A stretch of DNA of 64,000 nucleotides from Halobacteroides halobius DSM 5150 (GTDB lineage Bacteria > Bacillota > Halanaerobiia > Halobacteroidales > Halobacteroidaceae), in NCBI RefSeq assembly GCF_000328625.1, contig NC_019978.1:1550001-1614000 (forward strand), read 5' to 3'. The position numbers were made by a program, and so were the translations under genes. Within the stretch, counting starts at the first letter, position 1, and the number at the start of each line of letters is the position of its first letter. The notes beneath the pieces were generated by a model, which was given only the letters and a program-made list of their open reading frames with translations, made no database searches and was not told the DNA's origin. Shown one piece after another: positions 36,738 through 46,611 of this stretch.

Positions 36738-39700
36738 CTATGCTTCTATTGTATTTTCTTGTTGACCATGGAGCAATCTTTTAATGAATCCTTTTAAGGT
36801 TTTAGAGATATCATCAACTACAGAATAAATAGCAGGTAACACAACTAATGTTAAAATAGTAGCAAATAACAATCCAGCAATTACTACTATAGCCATTGGT
36901 TGTTGCACCTCTGATCCTTCTCCTATCCCTAAACCAATTGGAACTAATCCTAACACAGTAGTTAAGGTTGTCATCATAATTGGTCTTAAACGAATTGGCC
37001 CAGCTTTTAAGATAGCTTCCTCTCTGCTTTCCGTTTTACGTCTGGTATTAATATAATCAATCATTACAATAGCATTATTCACTACAATCCCTGCTAACAT
37101 AATCATCCCAATTATCCCTGGTACACTTAATGGGTTACCAGTTAAGACTAATCCTAATACTGCTCCAATCAAAGATAATGGTACTGTAAACATAATAGTT
37201 AGTGGATGAATCAAGGATTCAAATTGAGAAGCAATTACCATATAAACTAGGATAACTGCTAATACTAAAGCAAAACCTAAATCTCCAAAAGACTGCCGCA
37301 TATCCTTAACCTGGCCACCATACTCAATGGTATATCCAGCCGGAATATCTAATTTACTAACTCTCTTCTTAATTCCCTGTTGAACTTCACTTAAACTTTT
37401 TCCGTAATAAGAAGTTTGAACTCTAACAATCCGTTGTTGATTTTCTCTTTCGATACTGGTTAAACCATTAGTTAGCCTTACCTTAGCTATTTGAGCTAAA
37501 GGAACTGTAATTCCGGTCCTAGATGTTACATTTAATTCTTTTAATTCACTTAAGTTATTAGCTTCCTGATCCCTTAACTGTAATCTAACATCAACTTCTT
37601 CTCCACTTTCTTGATACTTAGTTACTACTTGCCCTTTAACTGCTGTCTTAATCGTTTTAGCAACAGCAGCAATATTAAAGCCTAATTCTTTAGCTAAATC
37701 CCTCTTTAATTTAACTTGGGCTTCAGGTCTACTCTTACTAATACTAACCTTAACATTTCTAGTACCTGATACTTCTTTTACTTCCTTTTCTATATCATGA
37801 GCAATTGAGGTCAGCTTTTTTATACTTGGCCCTTGGATCATTACTTCTATAGGAGAACGACCACCGCCACCTCCTCCCATAATAGAGGTTTGTGGGGTAA
37901 TCTTAATTTCTGCACCAACAATATTTGTAACCTTATTACGTAATCTCTCTACTATTTGACTAGTGCTTCTAGTTCTCCTGCTTTGATCAACTAATTTAAC
38001 TAATATTTGTCCGGTTCCTGAACTTCCACTACTCATCATTCCACCTGATCCACCAGCAGAACTATAAGTAACATCAACTTCAGGAATCTTTTGTACATAA
38101 GCTTCAACCTGCTTTACTATTTGTTTAGTTTTAGCTACTTTCTTACCTTGGGCCAAATCAATATTTATAGTAAAAGCTCCTTGGTCTGTCTTAGGAATAA
38201 ACTCCGATTTTAACGGAATAACCTCAGTATAAACTCCTAATCCAAAACCAACTATAATAACTATTGTCAGCGCCACTATTAAATATCTTAACCTTAAAGC
38301 ACCCTTTAATAGATTCTGATACCATTGGGTAATAGCTCCAAACTCAAATTCTTGTTCTGCATCAGTAAATTTATCTTTAACAGTCAACAGCTTAGAAGAT
38401 AACATTGGAATTAAAGTTAAAGCTACCAATAAAGATGCTACTAATGAAAAAGTAACTGTTAGAGCCAATGACCCAAATAATTGAGAAGCCAATCCTTCAA
38501 TATAAACAATTGGTAAAAATACAGCAGCTGTAGTCAAAGTAGATGCCATAATAGCCGTTCCTACTTCTGCTGTTCCTTTTTTAGCTGCAGCTAATCTACT
38601 CTCATTTTCTTGCCGATGCCGATAGATATTTTCTAATACTACTATAGCATTATCTACTAACATTCCAATCCCTAAAGCTACTCCACCTAAAGTCATCAAA
38701 TTTAAAGTTAAATCAGCAAAGTACATTAAAGTAAAAGCAACAACAACTGAAATTGGAATTGCTGTACCAATTATAAATGTACTTCTGATATCTCTTAGAA
38801 AAAGAAATAACACTAACATAGCTAATCCGGCACCAATTAAACCATTCTTCTTAACACTATTAACCGCTTTAGCAATAAATTCTGCTTGATCTTGAACAAT
38901 CTCCAATTGAATATCAGTATTAACTTGCTTTTTTAAATTAGCTAATTCTTTTTTGACAGCCTTAGCTACTTCAACTGTATTAGCTCCACTCTGTTTTTGA
39001 ATTGATAAGCCAATACTTCTCTTCCCATTTAGATAAGTATACTGATCTATTTCTTTATGTGTGTCTATAATCTTAGCTACATGCTTTAAACTAATCTTGG
39101 CCCCTTGAGGAGTAAGTAATTCTAAATTTCTAATCTGGTCTATACTATTAAACTCTCCTACTGTCTTTAGTAACAGATTTTTATTACCTCTTGTAATTGA
39201 ACCACCTGATAGATTTAAATTAGACTGCCGTAAACTAGAACTTATTTGATTTAGGGTTAATCCATAAGCCATCAATCTTTCTTGGTCTACATTAATTTGA
39301 ATTTCTCTAGTTAAACCACCTAATACACTTACTGAAGCAACACCCGGAATTCTTTCCAAAGTCGGTTTAAATACATCTTTTCCTATTGCTTTTAAATTCT
39401 CTAAACTACCATCACCTGACATACCAATTCTCATAATTGGCATTTGGGTTGGATCAAACTTTAGTACTCTTGGATTACCTACATCATCTGGTAACATCCG
39501 CTCGACTAAAGATATATTCTCTCTCATATCTAAAGTAGCGAAATTTAAATCTGTTCCCCAGTCAAACTCTACTATTACCAAGGAGCTCCCAGGATTACTA
39601 ATTGATATTATATTCTTTACGTTATCAACAGTTGCAATAGCTTCTTCAATAGGCTTAGTTACTGTTTCTTCAATTTGTTTAGGAGCAGCTCCAGAATAAT

Positions 39701-39851
39701 TAGTCATAACAACTGCGTAAGGCAAATCCAATTTAGGTAACAGATCTACTGGTAATTTAGTTAATGAAACGGTTCCTAATAATAAAACCAATAAGACCAT
39801 CATTACTACTGTCACAGGTCTTTCTACTGAAAAATCAGATAGTTTCATCAT
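36738..39851 (-). CDS. RND family efflux transporter, inner-membrane pump (AcrB-like)
   Basis: 1037 aa, normal length for an AcrB/MexB/HAE1 pump. Twelve membrane segments in the 1+5+1+5 layout with two large periplasmic loops. N-terminus FSVERPVTVVMMVLLVLLLG; GVALGIGMLVDNAIVVLENIYRH contains the membrane acidic residue of the proton relay (helix 4 region), and the C-half has the matching GIVVNNAIVMIDYIN. It forms a tripartite export system with the adaptor and TolC-like proteins encoded upstream, and its start overlaps the adaptor stop by four bases. Glycine-rich loops (GGSGGMMSSGSSGTG) are unusual additions. Confidence 0.95.
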   Translation of the reverse strand: MMKLSDFSVERPVTVVMMVLLVLLLGTVSLTKLPVDLLPKLDLPYAVVMTNYSGAAPKQIEETVTKPIEEAIATVDNVKNIISISNPGSSLVIVEFDWGTDLNFATLDMRENISLVERMLPDDVGNPRVLKFDPTQMPIMRIGMSGDGSLENLKAIGKDVFKPTLERIPGVASVSVLGGLTREIQINVDQERLMAYGLTLNQISSSLRQSNLNLSGGSITRGNKNLLLKTVGEFNSIDQIRNLELLTPQGAKISLKHVAKIIDTHKEIDQYTYLNGKRSIGLSIQKQSGANTVEVAKAVKKELANLKKQVNTDIQLEIVQDQAEFIAKAVNSVKKNGLIGAGLAMLVLFLFLRDIRSTFIIGTAIPISVVVAFTLMYFADLTLNLMTLGGVALGIGMLVDNAIVVLENIYRHRQENESRLAAAKKGTAEVGTAIMASTLTTAAVFLPIVYIEGLASQLFGSLALTVTFSLVASLLVALTLIPMLSSKLLTVKDKFTDAEQEFEFGAITQWYQNLLKGALRLRYLIVALTIVIIVGFGLGVYTEVIPLKSEFIPKTDQGAFTINIDLAQGKKVAKTKQIVKQVEAYVQKIPEVDVTYSSAGGSGGMMSSGSSGTGQILVKLVDQSRRTRSTSQIVERLRNKVTNIVGAEIKITPQTSIMGGGGGGRSPIEVMIQGPSIKKLTSIAHDIEKEVKEVSGTRNVKVSISKSRPEAQVKLKRDLAKELGFNIAAVAKTIKTAVKGQVVTKYQESGEEVDVRLQLRDQEANNLSELKELNVTSRTGITVPLAQIAKVRLTNGLTSIERENQQRIVRVQTSYYGKSLSEVQQGIKKRVSKLDIPAGYTIEYGGQVKDMRQSFGDLGFALVLAVILVYMVIASQFESLIHPLTIMFTVPLSLIGAVLGLVLTGNPLSVPGIIGMIMLAGIVVNNAIVMIDYINTRRKTESREEAILKAGPIRLRPIMMTTLTTVLGLVPIGLGIGEGSEVQQPMAIVVIAGLLFATILTLVVLPAIYSVVDDISKTLKGFIKRLLHGQQENTIEA

Positions 39852-41113
39852 TCATCACCTCGGTTGATGACTCTTACTCTATCTCCCGAAGTCACTTGGT
39901 CTAAACCATTAGTAATTACTTTTTCTCCAAGATTAATGCCATTTAAAATAGCTACTTTACCTTGGGCAGTCAAACCAGTTTTTACTATTTCTTTAACTAC
40001 TCGATTACCTTTAACTAAATAAACATATCTGTTATTGTCTTCTATCATTACTGCTTGTTGCGGAATTACTATTCTACTTAAACTCTGGTCTGTTTGAATT
40101 TTAACTTTGGCATACATCCCTGCTTTAATTGGCCCAGGATTATTAATTTTGATCTTTACTAGATACTTTTTCTTAACTGGATCAATTACTGGACTAATAG
40201 TCATAATTTTTCCTGTAAAATTCTTATCTAAAGCTGATATATTTATTGCAACTTGCTGACCTAAGTTTAACTTAGTTATATTTTGCTCACTTATATAAGT
40301 CTCAATTATCACTTGATTAAGATTTACCAGTGAAATTAAAGGTTTAGGTGTAGCTATCTCACCTTCTTCAATCTCCACTTTAGCAACTGTTCCAGAAATT
40401 GGTGCTGTAACTATTGCTTTATCTAATCGTAATTGAGCTGCTTCCATACCTTTCTTAGCTTGATTAATTTGAGCTTTTAAAACAGCAATTTGCTCCTTAG
40501 TAGCACCTTCTTTAGCCATCTCTAAGCTTTCTTTAGTTGATTGATAGCTACTTTTAGCACTAATATATCTACTTTTACTAGCTTCTAATTGTTGCTGTGA
40601 TATGATTTCTTTTTCAAATAATTTCTTATGTCGTTCATAATTACTCTTAGCCTGTTTATAATTAACCTTAGTCTGTTTCAATTGAGCTTTTAATTGAGCA
40701 ATCTTTTCTTCTCTAGTCCCTGCTAATAATTTGTTTAAGTTGGCTTGAGCTACATCCAATCTAGCTTTAGCTTGCTCAACTTGTATTTTAAAATTTTCTT
40801 GGTTTAACTGTAGTAACTTACTGCCAGTCTTTACTTTATCTCCAACTTCTACTAATACATTTTCTACTTTAGCCTGAAGTTGTGGAGTAATTTGAACTTT
40901 TTTTAGCGGTTTAGCTTGGCCCGTTACTGTAATACTTTTTATTACTTTTCCCACATTAGCTAAAGTTACTTCTACAGGTGTAACTTGTTCTTGCTTTGGA
41001 GGTTGTGACTTAGTAGTTGGTTGAGCTTGGTTTTGACTACAACCAATAATCCCTCCTATAATCAACCCCAATATAACTATAATAATAACTAATTGTTTTT
41101 GCTGGCTAATCAT
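39848..41113 (-). CDS. RND efflux periplasmic adaptor (membrane fusion protein, lipoprotein)
   Basis: 421 aa. Lipobox GGIIGC near residue 25 predicts a lipid-anchored protein. Barrel-sandwich lipoyl halves flank a coiled-coil hairpin (about 130-225, rich in Gln/Lys/Glu heptads), then beta-barrel segments (IVTAPISGTVAKVEIEEGE). HlyD/AcrA family; links the RND pump to the outer-membrane channel. Overlaps the TolC-like gene upstream by eight bases. Confidence 0.93.
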   Translation of the reverse strand: MISQQKQLVIIIVILGLIIGGIIGCSQNQAQPTTKSQPPKQEQVTPVEVTLANVGKVIKSITVTGQAKPLKKVQITPQLQAKVENVLVEVGDKVKTGSKLLQLNQENFKIQVEQAKARLDVAQANLNKLLAGTREEKIAQLKAQLKQTKVNYKQAKSNYERHKKLFEKEIISQQQLEASKSRYISAKSSYQSTKESLEMAKEGATKEQIAVLKAQINQAKKGMEAAQLRLDKAIVTAPISGTVAKVEIEEGEIATPKPLISLVNLNQVIIETYISEQNITKLNLGQQVAINISALDKNFTGKIMTISPVIDPVKKKYLVKIKINNPGPIKAGMYAKVKIQTDQSLSRIVIPQQAVMIEDNNRYVYLVKGNRVVKEIVKTGLTAQGKVAILNGINLGEKVITNGLDQVTSGDRVRVINRGDE

Positions 41114-42389
41114 TATTTATTTCCTCCTTGCCTAACACCATATTCAATTTAGCTTGGGCTAAATTATAATCATAAATTGCTTGGTAATAATCTGTTTTTA
41201 CTTGTTTTAGGGTTGTTTCCGCTCCTAACATCTCTAAACTCGTAATCATTCCTTCTTTGAATTTAAGCTTAGTATGTTCTAAATTCTCTTTTGCTTTTTG
41301 CAAATTAAGTTTATTTAATTTTATTCTTTGCCTAGCTTCCTTTAAATTTAATATCGTTTGCTTTACTTGTAATCTAATTTGATCTTCAATCTGTTGCTGA
41401 CTAATTCTAAATTTATCTATACTTTTAGTCATCTCTTTTATTTTAGCTTCATCTTTACCTCCATCAAATAAATTATACTGTAAATTTAATGTTAATTGTA
41501 AACTACCATCTTTAACAGTAAATTCTTTATCTCGCGCTTGATAATTAATCATTAAATTAAGGTTAGGATATTTATCTTTATTTCTAACTCGTTGTAAATT
41601 CAACTTTAGATTTTTTGCTTGTAACTTCAATATATCAAACTGAATTCTATTCTTTAGTGCATATTGATAAGGATTATCAACAATATCTACTGGTTGCCAG
41701 TTTAATTCTTTATTAAACTTTAGTTTTACCTGGCTTGATATTCCTAAGCTATTTTGTAAAGCTAACTTAGCAAGCTGTAAACGATTCTTAACCTGTAATA
41801 ATCTCTGTTGGGCTTGATTATAATTTACCTTAGCCTGTAATACATCCGTTTTAGTAGCAATTCCTACCTCTAAATTAACTTTAGCTACCTCTAAGTACTG
41901 TTTAATTCTCTTAAGTTGCTGTTTAGTAACTTCAATCATCTTTTTAACCTTTAAAATATTATAATATTGCTCTAGAACTTGATACTTGATCTTTTTCTTC
42001 TCTTCTTGTAGCTTTAATTTAGCTACTTTAAGATTGTTTTGCATCTGTTGATATGTAGACCATAACTGTCCACCTAAAAAAATAGGTTGTTGCAGATTTA
42101 ATCCAACTGCAAAACTATTTTTATTTTTAGACATCGTTAATCTCTGCTTCTCTTTAAACCTAGTATAACTACTATTTAAACCAATATTAGGATAAAAGGC
42201 ACTTTTAGCCCCACCAAGTTTAGCTTGAGCTATTTTTATATCCTGCCTTAATTTATCTAACTTTTGATTTTGTCTTAACGCCAAATCTATTACTTGTTTC
42301 TTAGATAAAAATCTTTTTTCTGCCGCATAACTAATTCCAGATATTAATAATGAAATCAAGATTGCTGATATAATTAATCTTTTCTTCAT
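41106..42389 (-). CDS. TolC family outer-membrane channel protein
   Basis: 427 aa with a signal peptide (about 1-22, ending SYAAEK) and a duplicated OEP pattern of long helices and strands: two repeats from about 30-215 and 225-420. Forms the trimeric outer-membrane duct of the pump. Its presence shows a diderm cell. First gene of the operon behind the promoter and operator at 42408-42468; GGAGGGG precedes the ATG. Confidence 0.92.
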   Translation of the reverse strand: MKKRLIISAILISLLISGISYAAEKRFLSKKQVIDLALRQNQKLDKLRQDIKIAQAKLGGAKSAFYPNIGLNSSYTRFKEKQRLTMSKNKNSFAVGLNLQQPIFLGGQLWSTYQQMQNNLKVAKLKLQEEKKKIKYQVLEQYYNILKVKKMIEVTKQQLKRIKQYLEVAKVNLEVGIATKTDVLQAKVNYNQAQQRLLQVKNRLQLAKLALQNSLGISSQVKLKFNKELNWQPVDIVDNPYQYALKNRIQFDILKLQAKNLKLNLQRVRNKDKYPNLNLMINYQARDKEFTVKDGSLQLTLNLQYNLFDGGKDEAKIKEMTKSIDKFRISQQQIEDQIRLQVKQTILNLKEARQRIKLNKLNLQKAKENLEHTKLKFKEGMITSLEMLGAETTLKQVKTDYYQAIYDYNLAQAKLNMVLGKEEINND

Positions 42390-42407
42390 CTAACCCCTCC
42401 TTAAATA

Positions 42408-42429
42408 CAATTGACTATTTAGTCAGTTG
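42408..42429. promoter_or_regulatory. TetR-type operator of RND operon
   Basis: Imperfect dyad with core TGACTATTTAGTCA and flanks CAAT/GTTG. It covers the region from the predicted start of the promoter at 42439-42468 to near the Shine-Dalgarno. The TetR gene ends at 42494, right beside it. Confidence 0.75.
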
Positions 42430-42438
42430 TTCAGTTAT

Positions 42439-42468
42439 ATTATAATAGTTGTTTTCTATATTTGTCAA
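42439..42468 (-). promoter_or_regulatory. Sigma-A promoter of RND operon
   Basis: Minus-strand TTGACA (42468-42463), 18-base spacer, TATAAT (42444-42439). Confidence 0.78.
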
Positions 42469-42493
42469 GCTAAATAAAATTTTATACAAGCTT

Positions 42494-43069
42494 TTACTCC
42501 TTTCCTATTCCATTTAAAAATACATCAAGTATCAATTGAGCTTTATCAATACTTATAAATTCAGTATTACAAAAATGAGGATTATATACTTTAGTCATCC
42601 CCAATAAAAGATTAGCTAACTCTTGATTATTAATTTCAGATTTCAATTCTCCACTCTTCTTTCCCTCCTCAATTATAGTTGCGATTGTTATTATCATATC
42701 TTCTCTTAATTCTATAAGTTTTTCCTTAAATTCTGCATCAATACTTGTTGTATTCTCTTCATACATTTTAGAAACTTGCTGACCATTTTTAAAGAATTCT
42801 AAAAATAACTCTACTAGCCTCTCTAATTTATTTATTGCTGTATTCTCTTTTGCTATTGTTTTCTTAACTCGGCAATGTAATTTTTCAATTCCTGATATTA
42901 AAATCCCTCTAAAAAGATCTTTTTTACTATCAAAATACCAATAAACTGTTCCTTTAGCTACTTCAGCCTCTTGAGCAATTTGACTAACAGTAGTCTTATG
43001 ATAACCTTGCTCAGAAAATAATTGTAGTGCAGCATCAATAATTCGATGTTCTTTATTATCTTCAGGCAT
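42494..43069 (-). CDS. TetR/AcrR family regulator of the RND pump
   Basis: 191 aa from the ATG at 43069 (GGAGG six bases upstream). N-terminal helix-turn-helix: IIDAALQLFSEQGYHKTTVSQIAQEAEVAKGTVYWYFDSKKDLF in outline, the classic TetR fingerprint. The C-terminal ligand domain is poorly conserved, as usual. It lies immediately upstream of the pump operon in the same direction, and the dyad at 42408 fits as its target. Ligand unknown; probably a drug, solvent or bile-type compound exported by the pump. Confidence 0.92.
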   Translation of the reverse strand: MPEDNKEHRIIDAALQLFSEQGYHKTTVSQIAQEAEVAKGTVYWYFDSKKDLFRGILISGIEKLHCRVKKTIAKENTAINKLERLVELFLEFFKNGQQVSKMYEENTTSIDAEFKEKLIELREDMIITIATIIEEGKKSGELKSEINNQELANLLLGMTKVYNPHFCNTEFISIDKAQLILDVFLNGIGKE

Positions 43070-43090
43070 ATATACCCTCCTTATGTTCAT

Positions 43091-43109
43091 TTATTAGTTT
43101 AACTAATAA
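43091..43109. promoter_or_regulatory. Perfect 19-bp palindrome upstream of TetR gene
   Basis: TTATTAGTT-T-AACTAATAA, between the MFS stop and the TetR start, near the end of the TetR leader. Differs from the operator at 42408. An autoregulatory site or weak terminator are both possible. Confidence 0.4.
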
Positions 43110-43130
43110 TCTACTTTGCTATTATTATAA

Positions 43131-44267
43131 TTAATTTTCGACAGCTACAACCTTATCTCGAGAGTTTAAAAATGTAAAGTATATTAGCCCAGTTACTAAT
43201 GCAACTAAACTTAAGTAAAAATAAAGAATTGACCCACCTAAACTTCCATAAATTATTCCTCCAATAGAACTACCAACAATACTACTAATCCCTTTAGTTG
43301 TTGCATACAAATTCTGTCCTGTAGCTTTAAATTTATCACCACAAATTAAATTTATGAAATCAACAGAAACAGCATGTAATAAACCAAAAGTTATACTATG
43401 TAATAATTGCGATCCTAAAAACACCATCGATATAGGAAAACTGGCTAATAAAAACCAACGCAAAGCAAAAGCAAGGGCCGAAATTAAAAAAATGTACTTT
43501 AAGTCAAATCTTTCTATAATACCATCTGAATAATGAAAAATAAACATTTCACTAGCTGCCGCAATCATTAAAGCTAGACCTATTAAAGTTTCTCCTCCTC
43601 CATGATCAATTACATATAACGGAAAGAAGATATTATTGGTGCTTAAAGTTAAATTAATAAAAAATATGAACAAAATAAACTTTAATAGTTTTCCTCTCTT
43701 TAATAACTTTTTAAAATCTTTAACATTAGCAATTTCTAATGTTACATTACTTGTAGGAAGCTTTCTTACTGTAAATAATGATATAAAGAAGATAACCCCC
43801 ATATAATAAAACAAATTAGTTGCAGTAGTCTGTTCTATAAGATAACCTATTATAGGCACTAATAAAGTGTAGCCTAAAGACCCCCAAACTCGATACTTCC
43901 CATATTGGTTTCCATTCTTTCCTAAATAACCAAGCAACTGTGCATCAGCTAAGGGAATAATGGGGCTCCAAAAAATAAAAAAGACACTCATAACTAGCAT
44001 AATCATATAAAAGCTATCTGTTAATAAAAAAGTTAAACTAGCAAGCATAGCTCCTAGTACTGCTATAATTAATAACCGTTTACTTATTTTATAGTAATCA
44101 GATATCATACCCCATAGTGGCAAAATAACTAAAGAAACTCCTTTAGCTACTGAATTAATAAAGCCAATTTGACTTGATGTTAAGCCAACATTTTTAAAAT
44201 AAACATTTAAATAAGTTAAAGCCGCAATACCCATATAAAAAAACAAATTAAATACTTTAAAATACAT
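43131..44267 (-). CDS. Major facilitator superfamily transporter
   Basis: 378 aa, about twelve membrane segments. A GGAGG lies six bases before the ATG at 44267, whereas a longer reading from 44285 is unsupported. Family sequence: IGFINSVAKGVSLVILPLWGMISDYYK with the MFS G-x-x-x-D motif, and FWSPIIPLADAQLLGYLGK, which resembles the LacY-like/nucleoside-symporter branch (MFS_1_like). Substrate unknown. It may share a transcript with the TetR gene 60 bases downstream. Confidence 0.85.
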   Translation of the reverse strand: MYFKVFNLFFYMGIAALTYLNVYFKNVGLTSSQIGFINSVAKGVSLVILPLWGMISDYYKISKRLLIIAVLGAMLASLTFLLTDSFYMIMLVMSVFFIFWSPIIPLADAQLLGYLGKNGNQYGKYRVWGSLGYTLLVPIIGYLIEQTTATNLFYYMGVIFFISLFTVRKLPTSNVTLEIANVKDFKKLLKRGKLLKFILFIFFINLTLSTNNIFFPLYVIDHGGGETLIGLALMIAAASEMFIFHYSDGIIERFDLKYIFLISALAFALRWFLLASFPISMVFLGSQLLHSITFGLLHAVSVDFINLICGDKFKATGQNLYATTKGISSIVGSSIGGIIYGSLGGSILYFYLSLVALVTGLIYFTFLNSRDKVVAVEN

Positions 44268-44600
44268 AAGAATCCTCCTAAACAACTACATTACTATTGA
44301 TAATTTTTAGTTTAACCTACACTATCTTATTATGAGATTTAATAAACTATTATCAAATAGCTAAATTAAAGTTAACTGTTATATATCTTAAATAAAGAAT
44401 CTATTTATCCTGCTACTTAATCAATTTAATTGATATAGTTTTCTGAACTTAAATAATAAAGTAGGACCAGCCTCACGGCTGGGACCTCTTGTCAAACTGC
44501 ACGTACGGTTCTCCCGTATACAGCTTTCGGTCATTGTTGCTCCTTAACAGAGAGTAAGTTATCGTCTTTGTGTTGCCACAAATGTATATTTTACTCTTGT

Positions 44601-45722
44601 CTAAAGCACATCGGTAAGCAGTGATTCTAGTCCTAAATCTCTTAATATTTTATTAGGAAGGCGATAATTCTGCCCTTTCGCCTTCTTTCCTTCTATAAAA
44701 CAACGTACTCTCATTCTTATCCAACCATCTAACTTTTTATATAGTCCTTTAATATTTCCTAGTAGAAAACTATTACCCCAACCTCTAATAATTAAATTAA
44801 GCTCATCAATCATTACAGCTACTCCTATTGACCTATTCCTTTTGGTTTTCTTTCTTACTTTATCCTTGAAACTTTTAATAGAGCTCTCTTTTGGCTTTTT
44901 ATAATCACAATTATAAAATTTAAATTCTAGAAATTTAAATCCATCATTAAAATTCGTAATTACTGTTTTCCGAGGATGTAGTCTTAAGTTTAATTCATTT
45001 TCTATAATCTGGCGAGTTACTTCCAAAGCACGTTCTGCTTTAGCTTTACTCTTAGCCATAATTATAAAGTCATCGGCAAATCTAACTATCTTATATCCTC
45101 GACGCGTCATTTTCTTATCAAAGTGATGTAGGTAGATATTTGCTAAAAGTGGAGAAATTACGCCTCCTTGTGGAGTTCCCTCCGTTGTTTCTTCTTTTCC
45201 TTTCTCAGTCATGACACCTATAGTAAGCCACGACCTAATAATATCTAATATCCAACCATCACTTACTTCCTCTGCTATCAGCTCCATTAAAATTTCATGG
45301 TCTATTGTATCAAAGTAAGATTTGACATCTGTGTCTAATACCCAATTATAACCTTGTTCTTTATATTCTTCTACTTTCTTAATTGCATCTTCGGTTGACC
45401 TATTAGGTCTAAAACCATAAGAACAGTCGCAGAATATTTCTTCAAAGTGTATCTCTAGAATCTGTTTCACTGCTTGTTGGGCAATTCGGTCTTTAATTAC
45501 TGGAATACCTAGTGGTCTTTGTTCTCCATTTCCTTTTGAGATATACGTTCTTAGAACTGGTTGTGGCTCATATCTATCTTCTGTTAACTGGCGATATAAA
45601 GCACTCATATTCTTAGTGTAATTTTCTCTAAATTCTTCAACTTCTACACCGTCAATCCCTCCACAACCACCATTATTCAAAACTTTCTGAGCTGCACAAT
45701 GTAAATGTCTTTTCTTAGTCAC
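44601..45722 (-). CDS. ltrA: Group II intron reverse transcriptase/maturase
   Basis: 373 aa. Reverse transcriptase blocks: GGIDGVEVEEF, RTYISKGNGEQRPLGIPVIKDRIAQQ, YGFRPNRSTEDAI, VLDTDVKSYFDTIDH, GTPQGGVISPLLANIYLHHFD, IVRFADDFIIMAKS (FADD replaces the usual YADD), LHPRKT and FLEFKF. A maturase X domain follows (IIRGWGNSFLLGN). There is no HNH endonuclease, as expected for class C. The start is a GTG at 45722 with no clear Shine-Dalgarno and follows a run of 12 A residues; the N-terminus may be slightly short. Confidence 0.93.
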   Translation of the reverse strand: MTKKRHLHCAAQKVLNNGGCGGIDGVEVEEFRENYTKNMSALYRQLTEDRYEPQPVLRTYISKGNGEQRPLGIPVIKDRIAQQAVKQILEIHFEEIFCDCSYGFRPNRSTEDAIKKVEEYKEQGYNWVLDTDVKSYFDTIDHEILMELIAEEVSDGWILDIIRSWLTIGVMTEKGKEETTEGTPQGGVISPLLANIYLHHFDKKMTRRGYKIVRFADDFIIMAKSKAKAERALEVTRQIIENELNLRLHPRKTVITNFNDGFKFLEFKFYNCDYKKPKESSIKSFKDKVRKKTKRNRSIGVAVMIDELNLIIRGWGNSFLLGNIKGLYKKLDGWIRMRVRCFIEGKKAKGQNYRLPNKILRDLGLESLLTDVL

Positions 45723-46572
45723 TAAATCTTTTATACTATATAGCGAACTAATTTTTTTTTTTTCTACCTATCCTACCTCACGACTTACCAGTTCTTCCTA
45801 TCCTGTCTTAATATCTAAACCCCTATATTCGTAGCATTCCTAAGCACGTCTTCTAAGCTCTCGCCAATCGCACCTCTTAGTTTACTACTACTTAGGTCAT
45901 GGTTTTTCTTAAATTCATCACGCTTCCAGTTATGATTTTCTGTCCGCTATTTCTTTTAAGACTTATTGTCTTTAACAATGTTTAAACCATTTTGATTTAA
46001 ATACCATCAACACTCAATTTTAAACTTCAATAACCTGGCTATCCTTCACTGTAATCAACTTTCATTGATTTTTTTTTTTTTTTTTTTCACTACTATGATA
46101 GCTTCTGAACTCTAATATTTCATCGCTTTGACTTTCCCTATTCAGGTTATATCATCACTTATCTTTATAGATTTCTATAAAGACCATATTAGAGCATCCT
46201 CTGGTCACCTATGCTATATTCCAATCATTCCGACCATAATCACACTCATTAATCTAACATACTCCAATGGTCTGTAAGTCAGCTTTGGACTTCTCCATCC
46301 TTTTGGTAGATCGTCACTAATGAATGCCACCTTCGGTTCACATATTGTTCCGGACTGATTTTTCGCCTCAAACTCTTCAGATTACATCTCACAATGAACA
46401 CCCTGTTACTGTTGGCTTCATATCCTGTTCTTTATTAACTTAGGTTGACGTTTGTTTTCTCCGTTTGCTCACCCATTTCGTCTGTGAGTGCCACAATATC
46501 TCAACCATATTATCCATTCTTCCAGAATAGGCAGGACTTACACCTACTATCATCATAGACTACAGAGCACAC
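45723..46572 (-). ncRNA. Group II intron ribozyme, domains I to IV (5' part)
   Basis: 850 bases with no ORF of note, longer than the 550-600 usual for domains I-III. Opens GTGTGCTCTGTAGTC and GTAGGTGTAAGTCCTGCC, standard domain I sequence. Two homopolymers occur: 19 T (46069-46087) and 12 T (45752-45763) on the plus strand. Confidence 0.75.
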
Positions 46573-46577
46573 ATAAA

Positions 46578-46605
46578 GACTGGACGAATAATCATTCGCC
46601 CAGTC
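46578..46605 (-). terminator. Terminator, insertion target of group II intron
   Basis: GACTGG-CGAAT stem with one mismatch and loop AATC, six bases after the outer-membrane protein stop. The intron 5' end follows the stem and its short T-tail on the minus strand. Confidence 0.85.
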
Positions 46606-46611
46606 AATAAC

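Larger units (their letters stand above)
44461..46572 (-). mobile_element. Group IIC intron
   Basis: 5' end (minus strand) GTGTGCTCTGTAG, the class C start, begins at 46572, directly after the terminator stem of the preceding gene and its TTTAT tail. Domain V lies near 44530-44495 (AAGCTGTATACGGGAGAACC, then the closing strand), with the AGC triad. Domain VI hairpin follows and the intron ends at CCTAC (44461). Class C introns target terminators. The reverse transcriptase sits in domain IV. Confidence 0.85.
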
